A stretch of 64,000 nt of DNA from Mogibacterium sp. GTDB lineage: Bacteria > Bacillota > Clostridia > Peptostreptococcales > Anaerovoracaceae. Below the pieces are notes generated by a model. It was given only the letters and a program-made list of their open reading frames with translations. It had not been told where the DNA came from and did no database searches. Numbering within the stretch: position 1 is the stretch's first letter; every line of letters begins with the position of its first letter. A program made the position numbers and the translations under genes. The stretch lies in contig JAFWMD010000071.1 in NCBI GenBank assembly GCA_017510725.1, positions 1 through 64,000 on the forward strand, given 5' to 3'. This document shows positions 6,646 through 15,914 of the stretch, in pieces.

Positions 6646-8355
6646 ATGGCAAGAAAAAGTAGAAAACAAACGACAAGTCAGTCTCCTACAGTAGTGGGAG
6701 CAGTAAAAAGTGAGACAATCAATACTGCTATATATGCAAGGCTATCCATTGAGAATAGCGGTAAAGACGATGACGGCGATTCCATAGAAAATCAGATCAG
6801 CTTTTGCAAGGAATATGTATCTGAACATCCATACTTGAATCTGGTGGGAGTATATGAAGACAATGGCAAGAAGGGCACCAATTTTGACAGACCACAGTTT
6901 CAGAAAATGATGGATGAGGTAAAGGCAGGCAGGATCAAGTGCCTGGTGGTCAAGGATCTATCCAGGTTTAGCAGAGACTATATTGAAGCCGGCGCTTATC
7001 TGGAAAAGATATTTCCTTTTATGGGAATTCGCTTTATCTCTATTACTGATGGATACGACAGTGCTGTTTCCGGCGATGCCGAAAAGGCTTTGATGGTACC
7101 GCTGAAGAATATGATCAATACAGCCTATGCCAAGGATATTTCAAGGAAAATCATTACTTCCTTCAGGTCAAGGCAGGCAAAGGGAGAAATACTACCGGCG
7201 TTTGCTCCATATGGATATGTAAAGTCAAAGACTCAGGCGTACCGCTATGAGATTGATGAAGAGACGGCTCCTTACGTGCGGATGATATTTGAGTGGAAAG
7301 CAGAAGGGTTCAGCCACAGAGAAATATCTGAAAAGCTGATGGCTATGGGAGCTGTCACACCGGCAATGAGGAAAGTGCAGCTGGGGATCTGGAAGGCAGA
7401 GAAATACAAGCATACCACCTGGTATGGCAGGACTATCATAGATATCCTGCAGAATCGCACTTACACTGGTTGCATTGTCTATGGAAGGATGCCAAAGTCT
7501 CTGTATGAAGGGATAAAGATGCACCGTGCTTCTCCTGAGGAATGGCGCATCATACCAGATGCTCACGAGCCTATTGTCAGTCAGGAATTATTTGATAAAG
7601 TGCAGGATATGTTTGCTGCAAGGAAAGCCACTTACAGTAAAAAGTGTGAGGTCAGCAAAGAGCGTAGAGACAGCCAGGAGAATTTATTTAAGGGCATAAT
7701 CTATTGCGGTGATTGCGGCAAGCGAATGAGGTTTGTAAAATCCACAAGCCATAAGACCAGAACAACATTTGTATGCGGAGGTTATCTGGACTCAACCTAT
7801 CAGAATTGCAGCAGACATGCCATATGGGATGAAGCGGTTCGTGAGGCTGTAGCAGCTGTAATCAGTGAACAGGTACAGATTGAGGCAGATATGGAAGCAG
7901 TTATAAAAAGGCTGAAAGGCGGTGTCGGTGAGAGGCGGCTTTCCGATCAGTATCAGGGCAAGGTCAACAACATATCATTGCAGCTTTCCAAGATAACTGA
8001 AAAGAAAGCAAGACTCTACGAAAATCTGGTAGAAGGTCTTCTGGAAGAAGAGGACTACCAATTTGCCAAGAAGCAGTATGAGAATGAGTACCAGAGGCTT
8101 CAGATAGCCCTTGATGAAGCAAGGCAGGCCAAGGACAGCTTCGATAAGGTAATGGCTTTGAACACAGACTGGATGCAGGCTGTAAAAGGTCTTGGGAATA
8201 TGGATGAGCTGTCAGCTGATGTGATCAAGGCTATGGTGGCAAGAGTCAGCATTTTTGAAGGAAAGAGAGTCCAGATAGATTTAAAGTACCAGGACAAAGC
8301 AGCTGAGGTGGCTGCTATTGTAGATGCACTGAGGGAGGCAGATGAGCATGAGTAA
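6646..8355 (+). CDS. Large serine recombinase 2
   Basis: A 569-residue paralogue of its neighbour. It has a 25-residue basic lead (MARKSRKQTT), then the catalytic domain with S34 (YARLSIEN) and VVKDLSRFSRDY, a Recombinase domain (about 185-310), a zinc ribbon (CGDCGKRMRF ... FVCGGYLDSTYQNC) and a coiled coil. It is similar to recombinase 1 along its whole length but clearly diverged, so this is an old duplication and not a recent copy. Its 3' end overlaps recombinase 3 by 14 bp, implying coupled translation and a joint role, for example as subunits with different att half-site preference. Confidence 0.95.
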   Translation: MARKSRKQTTSQSPTVVGAVKSETINTAIYARLSIENSGKDDDGDSIENQISFCKEYVSEHPYLNLVGVYEDNGKKGTNFDRPQFQKMMDEVKAGRIKCLVVKDLSRFSRDYIEAGAYLEKIFPFMGIRFISITDGYDSAVSGDAEKALMVPLKNMINTAYAKDISRKIITSFRSRQAKGEILPAFAPYGYVKSKTQAYRYEIDEETAPYVRMIFEWKAEGFSHREISEKLMAMGAVTPAMRKVQLGIWKAEKYKHTTWYGRTIIDILQNRTYTGCIVYGRMPKSLYEGIKMHRASPEEWRIIPDAHEPIVSQELFDKVQDMFAARKATYSKKCEVSKERRDSQENLFKGIIYCGDCGKRMRFVKSTSHKTRTTFVCGGYLDSTYQNCSRHAIWDEAVREAVAAVISEQVQIEADMEAVIKRLKGGVGERRLSDQYQGKVNNISLQLSKITEKKARLYENLVEGLLEEEDYQFAKKQYENEYQRLQIALDEARQAKDSFDKVMALNTDWMQAVKGLGNMDELSADVIKAMVARVSIFEGKRVQIDLKYQDKAAEVAAIVDALREADEHE

Positions 8356-9958
8356 AATGGTAATAGGAAAATATATTCGTCTGTCTCAGGAAGACAGGGA
8401 TTTAGGCGATGACAAAGCGGTCAGCAATAGTATCCTGCATCAAAAGGATCTGATTCAAAATTACATCAAAAACAATCCTGAGCTGGCTGGATGCCCTCAG
8501 TATGAGTTTTTCGATGATGGTTATACAGGCCGTAACTTTGAAAGACCTGCCTTTGAGAAGCTATTAGAGAAGATCCGTGCTGGTGAAATAAACTGTGTCA
8601 TCGTAAAGGACTTTTCTCGATTTGGCCGTGATTATATTGAACTTGGAGACTACCTTGAGAGGATTTTTCCTTTTCTTGGAGTCAGGTTCATTTCCGTCAA
8701 TGATGGATACGACAGTAACGATTACAAGGGTACTACAGGCGGTCTGGATGTGGTTATGAAGAATATCGTATATGACTACTACAGCAAGGACCTGTCAGTG
8801 AAGGTGACAACTGCCAAAAAGCAGAAAATGAAAAAGGGCGAATACATTGGAGGGCATATACCATTTGGACTGATGAAAAATCCTGAGGCAAAGGGAAAGC
8901 TGATGCCGGATCCTGAGGCGGCACCGGTGATAGAAGAAATATTCGGTTATGCACTTCAAAAGATGAAGCTGAAAGATCTTGTGGCTACGCTCAATGACAA
9001 GGGCTATGAGACACCGGCTGCATATTACAGAAGGAAGCACCCAGGAACAAGAAAATATGAGAATTCATCTGCTCTCAGCTGCTGGACGATGGATAATGTC
9101 AGGACCATACTACAGCAGGAAATGTATTACGGAGCTGTGGTTCAGCACAAGAGGGAGCGCATAGGTGTGGGCAGCAAGCATACCAGGGCGGTACCTAAGG
9201 ACAAGCAGATTATTGTGGAAGGGATGCATGAGCCTATTATCAGTAAGGAAGTATTCCTGAAGGCTCAGGAGATTTTCTATCACTGGGAGGACAGGAAGCC
9301 TGCCAAGGCAAGAAGTTTTCCACTGAAGGGCAAGGTAAAGTGTGCTGTCTGCGGAAGGTCAATGAACTATCGGTCTAATACGGTCAGAGGTAGGGATTAC
9401 AACTATTTCTGGTGCCCGCTGTCAAAGTATCAGGACGGCAGCCAATGCAGTAAGGAATATATCAGAGAAGCTGATGTCAATGAAGTGGTCTGGCAGAGTA
9501 TTAAGCAGCTTCAGGTGCTTGCTGATAAGGCAGCAGGCAGGATTGCCAAAAAGAAAGCCGGGGCTGCTGATATTCATCTAAAGAAAGTGCATGAGCTGGC
9601 TGATCTTCAGCGAGATTTGGAAAGGTGCAATACAGAGAAGTTTGCAAATATGGATGGCTTCATGGCTGGAACCATCAGTAAAGATGCTTTTCAGAAAAAG
9701 CGTTCAGAACTGACTGAGCAGGAGACAAGGCTGAAAGAGCAGATAGCCATTTTGGAAAAGCAGGCTCAGGAGCTGAAGATGAAAGGCAGCGGTGAGACAG
9801 CCAGGGCAGTGGAAAAGATACAGTCCTTTTCAGGCGCTGAGACTCTGTCGGCCGATGTGGTCAAGGCACTGGTGAAAGAGGTAAGGATAACAGACCGGGA
9901 GCATATGGAGATTCGGTGGAATTTTAAGGATGAGGTTATGGAGTTTATACAGGGGTAG
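8342..9958 (+). CDS. Large serine recombinase 3
   Basis: A 538-residue serine recombinase with nucleophile S15 (YIRLSQED) and VVKDFSRFGRDY-type signature (IVKDFSRFGRDY), Recombinase domain, zinc ribbon (CAVCGRSMNYR ... YFWCPLSKYQDGSQC) and coiled coil (about 420-480). Two starts are possible: ATG 8342 and ATG 8348; GGGAGG at 8333-8338 is closer to ideal for 8348, which would remove only two residues. It overlaps recombinase 2 and is followed by a terminator, so it closes the recombinase operon. The end of the mobile element is expected just downstream. Confidence 0.95.
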   Translation: MSMSKMVIGKYIRLSQEDRDLGDDKAVSNSILHQKDLIQNYIKNNPELAGCPQYEFFDDGYTGRNFERPAFEKLLEKIRAGEINCVIVKDFSRFGRDYIELGDYLERIFPFLGVRFISVNDGYDSNDYKGTTGGLDVVMKNIVYDYYSKDLSVKVTTAKKQKMKKGEYIGGHIPFGLMKNPEAKGKLMPDPEAAPVIEEIFGYALQKMKLKDLVATLNDKGYETPAAYYRRKHPGTRKYENSSALSCWTMDNVRTILQQEMYYGAVVQHKRERIGVGSKHTRAVPKDKQIIVEGMHEPIISKEVFLKAQEIFYHWEDRKPAKARSFPLKGKVKCAVCGRSMNYRSNTVRGRDYNYFWCPLSKYQDGSQCSKEYIREADVNEVVWQSIKQLQVLADKAAGRIAKKKAGAADIHLKKVHELADLQRDLERCNTEKFANMDGFMAGTISKDAFQKKRSELTEQETRLKEQIAILEKQAQELKMKGSGETARAVEKIQSFSGAETLSADVVKALVKEVRITDREHMEIRWNFKDEVMEFIQG

Positions 9959-9963
9959 GCTGA

Positions 9964-9997
9964 GAGCCGGTTGGAGAGATCTGACCGGTTCTTTTTT
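9964..9997 (+). terminator. Terminator of the recombinase operon
   Basis: GAGCCGGTT (9964-9972) pairs with GACCGGTTC (9983-9991) using G-U wobbles, followed by TTTTTT. It marks the end of the recombinase transcript and probably lies close to the right attachment junction. Confidence 0.75.
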
Positions 9998-9999
9998 CG

Positions 10000-10029
10000 T
10001 TGAAAAAGGAGCTTGTGTCATGATACAAT
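10000..10029 (+). promoter_or_regulatory. Probable sigma-A promoter for the HTH gene
   Basis: TTGAAA (10000-10005) and TACAAT (10024-10029) are separated by 18 bp. The position, right after the recombinase terminator and 45 bp before the small HTH gene, fits a new transcription unit. Confidence 0.6.
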
Positions 10030-10073
10030 AAGTTATCCGTTTTGTGAAACTGATAGAGAACAGGAAAACGAAT

Positions 10074-10313
10074 ATGGTAAGAAATAATATTGAGATAGAT
10101 GTTAAAGTAAAATGTATAGAGGAAGGAACTACACAGGCAGCGGTGGCAGAGCAGATCGAGACCACCAAGTCATATGTGAACCGCGTCATCAAGAAGCCAA
10201 ACGGTGTGGTGAACAATACGTTTGTGCAGATGATGGAGGCGCTGGGGTATGATATTGAGCTGCATTATGTGAAGAGAGAAGGGACTGAAAAGGATGAGCA
10301 TAAAGCCTATTGA
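10074..10313 (+). CDS. Small HTH (XRE-like) DNA-binding protein
   Basis: A 79-residue protein with one helix-turn-helix: TTQAAVAEQIETTKSYVNRV followed by KKPNGVVNNTFVQMMEALGYDIEL, the usual layout of phage-type XRE regulators. ATG 10074 is preceded by CAGGAAAACGA; an upstream GTG at 10044 in the same frame has no ribosome-binding site. Its end overlaps the start of the next (interrupted) gene by 20 bp, so the pair was once translationally coupled. Possible role: local repressor of the island or of the neighbouring nuclease-like gene. Confidence 0.75.
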   Translation: MVRNNIEIDVKVKCIEEGTTQAAVAEQIETTKSYVNRVIKKPNGVVNNTFVQMMEALGYDIELHYVKREGTEKDEHKAY

Positions 10314-10836
10314 AACAAAGTATAATGGTTTCAGATTTAGGAGTCGTCTTTAGGCTAGATGGGCGATTTTCTTTGATATGATAGGACTTCAGTATGAATA
10401 TGAAGTTGAAGGATATGAAATGAATGGACTTAGATACTTGCCAGATTTTTATATTCCGAGTCTTGATAGATGGTTTGAAATTAAGGCAAAGCCATTAAGT
10501 GAATATGAGATGAAAAAATGTGAGGAATTCTGTTTTAATAAAGATAACGAGAATATAAAGTTTTCTGTTTTAATTGGGTCTCCGGAAGCAGTTAGAATAG
10601 ATGATTTTGTTGGAATTATAGAATACGTTTGGGAATGGCCAAGTGAAAAATATCCTGCGAATTACAGAATGCTAGCGCCAGAAGAACTTTCGGAAAAAGA
10701 ATACTATTCACGTTTCATGAGAGGCCTTTGGGTTGTTCCTGATGTTTCAGAGGAGGAACTTGCGCTAGCAGCAGTGGCAGCTCGTGAAGCAAGATTTGAA
10801 TATGGAGAGTCTCCAAAAACAAATGTGAAAGAATAG
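10294..10836 (+). pseudogene. PD-(D/E)XK-like phage nuclease gene interrupted by an in-frame TAG
   Basis: From ATG 10294 the frame reads MSIKPIETKYNGFRFRSRL, then TAG at 10351-10353, then ARWAIFFDMIGLQYEYEVEG and onward to 10836. The segments on both sides belong to one well-known phage/MGE family whose core is RSRLEARWAvFFD ... YLPDFylP ... EIK. The stop replaces the conserved Glu (GAG to TAG is one base change). The PDF ... EIK pair (YLPDFYIP, WFEIKAKP) is the probable PD-(D/E)XK nuclease signature and is intact. A shortened product from ATG 10378 would lack the RSRLEARWA helix. TAG is a normal stop for genes next door, so this looks like a nonsense mutation. Confidence 0.85.
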
Positions 10837-10857
10837 GATCTAGGAGGAACAATAGTT

Positions 10858-11895
10858 GTGTATGTGTTGGATACTAATGCTTTCTATTATGCATCAGAAA
10901 TATCAGAATGCACTTATAGTGTTCATAAATTAAAGAAGCTTATTGAAGAAAATGAGGTATTTATCTCGTCCACATCTTTATTTGAGTTTTTGATTAAGTA
11001 CAGAAATGATATTGATACAGTACATAAAGGTGGAAGATATCTTTGGGACCAAAAGATTAAGATAGCTGGAAATGTCATAAATCCGCTGCCAGATTATTTT
11101 TCAGGAGATATCATGAATATCACCGAGCCAGATTTAGAACGATTATGTAATGATATTCTTGCAAATAAAATAGATGTTGAGAGTCGTTTTATTTCGTTGT
11201 TGTTTGATATGTGTTTGCTTTCAGGTTTCTATTTTTCAGCATTGTCAGATGGTGTTGAACCGTCGGGGTTCTGTTATGATGTATTGAATAAAGTGTGTAG
11301 AATGTTTTTACCAATTAACCTGGAGGTCTTCAATGACATATTCACAGAGGGGTATAAGACTGACGATTGCGAGAATTATGTGAGAAATTGTTTTTATAAT
11401 TTATTGGCTTTTGAACTTGAAAAAGGTATACCGTTCATAGAAAGGGCAAAGTCAATAGGGGATGAAGATAATATTCAAAAGGTAGATGAATGGGTGTCCG
11501 AAGAAGATTATTCAAATGACACAAAAAAACTTAACAATGCAATGAAGGTAAAGAAAAGCACTGCCTTTTTACAAAGACTTGCTGTTACCTATTGGAAAAA
11601 CAATAATGATCCAGAATTAAAGAATCATATCTCAAAGATAAAGAGCATTTTTGATAAAAAGGTTAAGCATGCAGCACTGCAAGACTATTTTTACGATACA
11701 TTGGTCAATATAATGACCCATGGGGCTGCTTTGTGGAAGAATGATTTACTAGATGCAATCATTTTGTGTAACGTTCAGGATGAGCATATTCTTATAACCT
11801 ATGATAAAGGTGTAATTGAGCGTATGGAAAGAAGGAAAGCCGATTATCCGAAATACTTAGAAAGTATTGAAATAATAAATAGCCTCAGGGAATAA
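10858..11895 (+). CDS. PIN-domain-like nuclease
   Basis: A 345-residue protein with PIN-fold acidic residues at both ends: D5 (MYVLDTNAF), E43 (STSLFEFLIKY), D296/D299 (NDLLDAIIL) and D316 (ITYDKGVIERM). PIN domains are metal-dependent single-strand or structured RNA nucleases, often toxins. This one is much longer than a VapC toxin (about 130 residues), with about 200 mainly helical residues inserted between the second and third acid. It starts with GTG 10858, preceded by GGAGGAAC. No antitoxin-like gene is adjacent. It stands just before the truncated helicase in the defence-like island, so an effector role is possible but unproven. Confidence 0.7.
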   Translation: MYVLDTNAFYYASEISECTYSVHKLKKLIEENEVFISSTSLFEFLIKYRNDIDTVHKGGRYLWDQKIKIAGNVINPLPDYFSGDIMNITEPDLERLCNDILANKIDVESRFISLLFDMCLLSGFYFSALSDGVEPSGFCYDVLNKVCRMFLPINLEVFNDIFTEGYKTDDCENYVRNCFYNLLAFELEKGIPFIERAKSIGDEDNIQKVDEWVSEEDYSNDTKKLNNAMKVKKSTAFLQRLAVTYWKNNNDPELKNHISKIKSIFDKKVKHAALQDYFYDTLVNIMTHGAALWKNDLLDAIILCNVQDEHILITYDKGVIERMERRKADYPKYLESIEIINSLRE

Positions 11896-11955
11896 AAAGA
11901 TGCTATATGTCATCCCAAAAAAGTGAAAAAAATTGTTAGTCTACCCTTGACATAA

Positions 11956-13803
11956 GCTGATGAATGCCATCACGCTACAGCTTCAACATATCAGAAAATT
12001 ATTAACTATTTTGAACCGGAATTCTTGCTCGGTATAACTGCAACTCCTGAAAGAATGGATGAGGAGGATGTTTTCGGATTATTCGACCAAAATGTTCCGT
12101 ACGAGTTAAGACTCAGGGAAGCAATAATAAATGGGCTCGTAGTACCTTTTAAATACTATGGCATACGAGACGAATTAATCGAGTACAGTGTTGCAGCAAC
12201 TAAAGGTCATAAGTTTGTAGAACAATTCTCTGATGAAAGGCATTGTGAGTTCATTTCGCGCATGATAGAAGAGCATAGAATCCCCGGTCAAAAGCTCAAA
12301 GCATTGGCATTCTGCCGTGACCGTTCGCATGCTTTTAGAATGGCTGATGCTATGAGTGAATATTACAATACTAGATTTCTCACAGGCACCAGCTCAGTTG
12401 GTGAGCGAGTTAGAGCTTATAAGGATCTGCAAGATGATAACTCTGATTTGGAGATTTTATTTACTGTAAACATCCTTAATGAAGGTGTAGATATTCCGGG
12501 TGTTAACATGGTGTTATTCTTGAGGCCGACTGAGTCTCAGACGATATTCATTCAGCAGCTTGGACGTGGTCTTAGAACGTATGAGAACAAAGAGTATGTA
12601 ACTGTACTAGACTTCATTGGAAATGATTATAAGAGGAGTGTACAGATCGCATTTGCGCTAGGAAGCCTTTCTGAGAATTTTGTTGTAGAAAAAGACCTAG
12701 TCGCTGAGTTAGTCAAAAATGATTATCAGAGCTTAGGCCTTGAAAAGTATGGTGTTGAGATACACATAGATGATCTTAGTAAGAAGGAGATAGAGACGTT
12801 TATAAGTCAGGTTAACTTCAACACAAAACGCTATCTACAGCAGGACTATGAGAATTTCAAAAAGTATATCAGCGCAGCTAGATACCCAGAACATGTAGAT
12901 TATCTCAATAATGACTACGCACCTGATCTGATCAAGTTCCTCCAATCGAAGATCGGCTCTAAGAAATGCTTCTCATACTATGGCTTCTTAAAGTCGATAA
13001 ATGAGGAAGACATACCGGCGTTCAGCAGTGAACAGGAGAGGTTCATTAATTATGTGTCGGATATGCTTCCAATAGTAAGGCCATATGAGTATCTGATTAT
13101 TCAAAAGCTGATTGAAAGTGCAGGCAGCGTTAATTTGGATGCTTTAATGGATTACCTGAAGTTACATTGCGCGGATTTCTCTCAACCGTCATTCGAGCAT
13201 GCTTTGACATACATGCTGAAAAGGCCGTACTTTGCTGCAAGTAGTGATGAACTGATATTAGACTCAACTTTGTTGGATATAGAGTTTGAGGAGTACATGA
13301 CAGACCTTCTTAACTACGGCTTGGGTAAATATGACATAGAATTTGGCGACAGAACAGTAGGTGAAGTATTTCACCTATGGAGTAGTTATAGGAAAACTCA
13401 GGTCTCACAGCTGCTACTTAATGATCCAGGTGACATAATGCTAGGAACAAAGATTATAGAAGATGTTGTCTATGCATATGTAACTGTTCTGAAGGATGAT
13501 AAAATAAAAGTTACTCTGGATTATGATGATGGATACATAGACAATGATACCTTCCAATGGGAATCAGTGGCAAACGTAAAGGAAAATGAACTGGAGAAAC
13601 TGAAGAATGCCCGCGAAATGCATATCTTCGTTAGGAAAGTTGAAAATGAAGATGGCATAACATTACCATTTACATACATTGGGAAGGGCAAACCATTCTA
13701 TTTGACAGGTCCAAAAGAAAACGGCGCTCATCTCTTTAAAGTGGAAATGGAAAATACAGCACCAGAAGATATATATTTTGACTTCAAGTTGAGAAAACAT
13801 TGA
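11956..13803 (+). pseudogene. DEAH/DUF3427-type helicase, 5' part missing
   Basis: The frame opens after TAA 11953-11955 directly with ADECHHATASTYQKI, that is, helicase motif II, and continues through motif III (LLGITATPERMD), motifs IV-VI (ILNEGVDIPGV, FIQQLGRGLR) and a long C-terminal DUF3427-like region (about 420-615) with GTKIIEDVVYAYVT and PFTYIGKGK. Family members carry a PLD-like nuclease domain and the Walker A helicase motif I before this point; both are absent, so the remaining protein should not hydrolyse ATP. Translation could start only at TTG 12025 or an internal ATG. Its stop overlaps the ATG of the MazG-like gene (ATGA), showing that it was part of that operon. Confidence 0.85.
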
Positions 13804-14132
13804 TGAAAAGCATTACTATGGACAAACTAATTAAAGCTCTACGCGAATTTAATGAAGAGAGGGATTGGGATCAGTTCCATTCACCAGAGAACCTTGTTAA
13901 ATCTATAAGTATAGAAGCCGGGGAACTACTGGAGTGCTTTCAGTGGGGTAATGATTATAACAAGGAAGCTGTTTGTGAAGAGCTTGCGGATGTGTTCACC
14001 TATTGCATTATGCTTGCAGATAAACTGGATGTCAGTATTGAAGACATTGTATTAAACAAGCTGGATAAAACGAAAAAGAAGTATCCTGTGGAAAAATCAA
14101 AGGGTATTAGTACAAAGTACGATAAGCTGTAG
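13803..14132 (+). CDS. MazG-like nucleotide pyrophosphohydrolase
   Basis: A 109-residue all-helical NTP pyrophosphohydrolase of the MazG-like/dCTPase type. The metal-binding ExxE ... ExxD pattern is visible in SIEAGELLECFQW and EELADVFTY. Family members hydrolyse (d)NTPs to monophosphates plus pyrophosphate and can clear modified or signal nucleotides. The ATG is coupled to the helicase stop and the stop is 5 bp from the next gene, so it is embedded in the operon. A paralogue with the same core (SIEANELLECFQW) lies at 34746-35084 in the backbone. In a defence context it could deplete nucleotides or destroy phage-modified ones; that is inference. Confidence 0.88.
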   Translation: MKSITMDKLIKALREFNEERDWDQFHSPENLVKSISIEAGELLECFQWGNDYNKEAVCEELADVFTYCIMLADKLDVSIEDIVLNKLDKTKKKYPVEKSKGISTKYDKL

Positions 14133-14137
14133 AGATA

Positions 14138-15868
14138 ATGGCATTTATAGACAGATTTGATTTTAATATCAATTCAGTTAGTGAGATTCGCAAGCTGAAA
14201 CATAAAAATACCAACGTCGGTGAAAACTGGCCTGTGGTTTATTTGCTAAATAATGAAACAGATGTATATGTGGGAGAAACAGTTAATGCGGTCGTTCGAA
14301 CTAAACAACATCTTGCTAATCCCGCAAAACAACAATTAACAGAGATTAGAATAATTAGCGATGATGATTATAATAAATCAGTTATCTTGGATCTAGAGGC
14401 GTATCTGATCAAACATCTTTCGGGAGAAGGGAAATATAATCTGCTTAATGAGAATCATGGTATGCAGGATCATGATTATTATGAACGGACAAAGTATGAA
14501 AGCGAGTTTAAGAAGATTTGGAATTCACTCAGAAAAAAAGGAGTTGTTGAAAAATCCATTGAAGAAATCGAAAACTCTGCTTTATACAAGTATTCCCCAT
14601 ACAAATCACTGGGAGTTGAACAGCAGGAGACTGAGCATGAGATACTTGCTGTTCTCGCAGAATACGGAATGTCCGATAAGGGAGCCTCAATCGTAGTAAA
14701 TGGAAGTGCTGGGACAGGTAAAACGATCCTGGCTGTATATCTAATAAAACTTTTTGCTGACATAAACGCCAGTGGTCCTCAGCCTGATGAAACTGATGAT
14801 TATTTAGATGAGGATTCGGAGTCAGTATACGCTTCAGAATGTATCAAAGGAATTGAAAAGATTGCTATTGTTTTCCCGCAATCCACTTTGAGAACATCAA
14901 TGAAAGAAGTGTTTGGTAGCATAGGTTCATTGGATCCAGATATGGTTATGGACACTCCTGATGTAGTCAAGGATTATCTGAAAACAGGTGAGAAGTTTGA
15001 TCTGCTAATAGTGGATGAGGCGCATAGACTTAAGAGCAGGAAAAACGGCGGCAATATGTTTAGCAATAAAACATTCAATGATACCTGCAAATCACTTGGC
15101 CTAGATCCTAAGACTGGCTCTGAACTGGACTGGATGATGATGTGTAGCAAGAACCAGATTCTCTTTAGAGATGACCAGCAACGAGTTCGCGCATGTGATA
15201 TGGATAATGATGAATTCAATGATGTCATTTATAACAGATATGGCACAGTATCAATTCAACAGTATCTTTATTCCCAGTGGCGTTGCATGGGTGGAACAGA
15301 CTACATCAATTATCTTAAAGCTATTTTTTCAGGTACTGCATCATCATTTATGAAAATAGAGAACTATGATTTTAAACTCTATAAGGACGTTGACGAAATG
15401 TTCAATGATATCAAGTCGCTGAATGATCAGTTCAAGCTATGTCGAATGGCTGCCGGATATGCATGGGAGTGGATAACTAAAAAGAATAAAGATGCATATG
15501 ACATTTTCATAGATAACTATAAATATAGATGGAATTCTACTTACGATAATTGGATTGGTTCAAAAAATTCTGTTAACGAAATAGGGTGTATTCATACTGT
15601 TCAAGGCTATGATCTTAATTATCTTGGCGTCATAATTGGCGAGGACATTAAATATGATGCAGATAAGAACTGTATAGTTTCAGATATCAGTAATTATCAT
15701 GATGGGTTGGGGAAGACAGGCCTTACAAAAGACCCTGATAGGTTACGCGACTATCTTGTAAATATTTATATAACGTTAATGACACGTGGAATACGAGGCA
15801 CATTTGTATATGTATGCAATCCTGCGCTCAGAGAATACATGTCGCGGTTTATACCGGTAGTTACATAA
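14138..15868 (+). CDS. GIY-YIG nuclease fused to DUF2075 helicase
   Basis: A 576-residue two-part protein. Residues about 30-130 form a GIY-YIG nuclease (VVYLL ... VYVGET, then R and QHL, with a later Glu in DLEAYLIKHL). From about 165 onward is a DUF2075 P-loop ATPase/helicase of the Schlafen-like type: Walker A GSAGTGKT at about 188-195, Walker B LLIVDEAHRL at about 288-297, then QWRCMGG and a late IHTVQGYDLNYLGVIIG motif. The fusion could cut and unwind or remodel DNA in an ATP-gated way. Start ATG 14138 is 5 bp behind the MazG-like gene. DUF2075 proteins are frequent in defence islands, which fits the neighbours. Confidence 0.9.
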   Translation: MAFIDRFDFNINSVSEIRKLKHKNTNVGENWPVVYLLNNETDVYVGETVNAVVRTKQHLANPAKQQLTEIRIISDDDYNKSVILDLEAYLIKHLSGEGKYNLLNENHGMQDHDYYERTKYESEFKKIWNSLRKKGVVEKSIEEIENSALYKYSPYKSLGVEQQETEHEILAVLAEYGMSDKGASIVVNGSAGTGKTILAVYLIKLFADINASGPQPDETDDYLDEDSESVYASECIKGIEKIAIVFPQSTLRTSMKEVFGSIGSLDPDMVMDTPDVVKDYLKTGEKFDLLIVDEAHRLKSRKNGGNMFSNKTFNDTCKSLGLDPKTGSELDWMMMCSKNQILFRDDQQRVRACDMDNDEFNDVIYNRYGTVSIQQYLYSQWRCMGGTDYINYLKAIFSGTASSFMKIENYDFKLYKDVDEMFNDIKSLNDQFKLCRMAAGYAWEWITKKNKDAYDIFIDNYKYRWNSTYDNWIGSKNSVNEIGCIHTVQGYDLNYLGVIIGEDIKYDADKNCIVSDISNYHDGLGKTGLTKDPDRLRDYLVNIYITLMTRGIRGTFVYVCNPALREYMSRFIPVVT

Positions 15869-15914
15869 AATAACTACAAAATATTCCATACAGTAGAGAA
15901 AAAAGAGTAAAAAG

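Noticed and set aside
10351..10353. TAG recoded as an amino acid
   Set aside because: Genes directly next to it (recombinase 3 and the interrupted gene itself) end with TAG, and other genes in the window do as well, so general reassignment is unlikely.
10858..11895. VapC-type toxin of a toxin-antitoxin pair
   Set aside because: It is far longer than VapC and no small antitoxin-like gene is coupled to it; only the PIN-like acids are shared.
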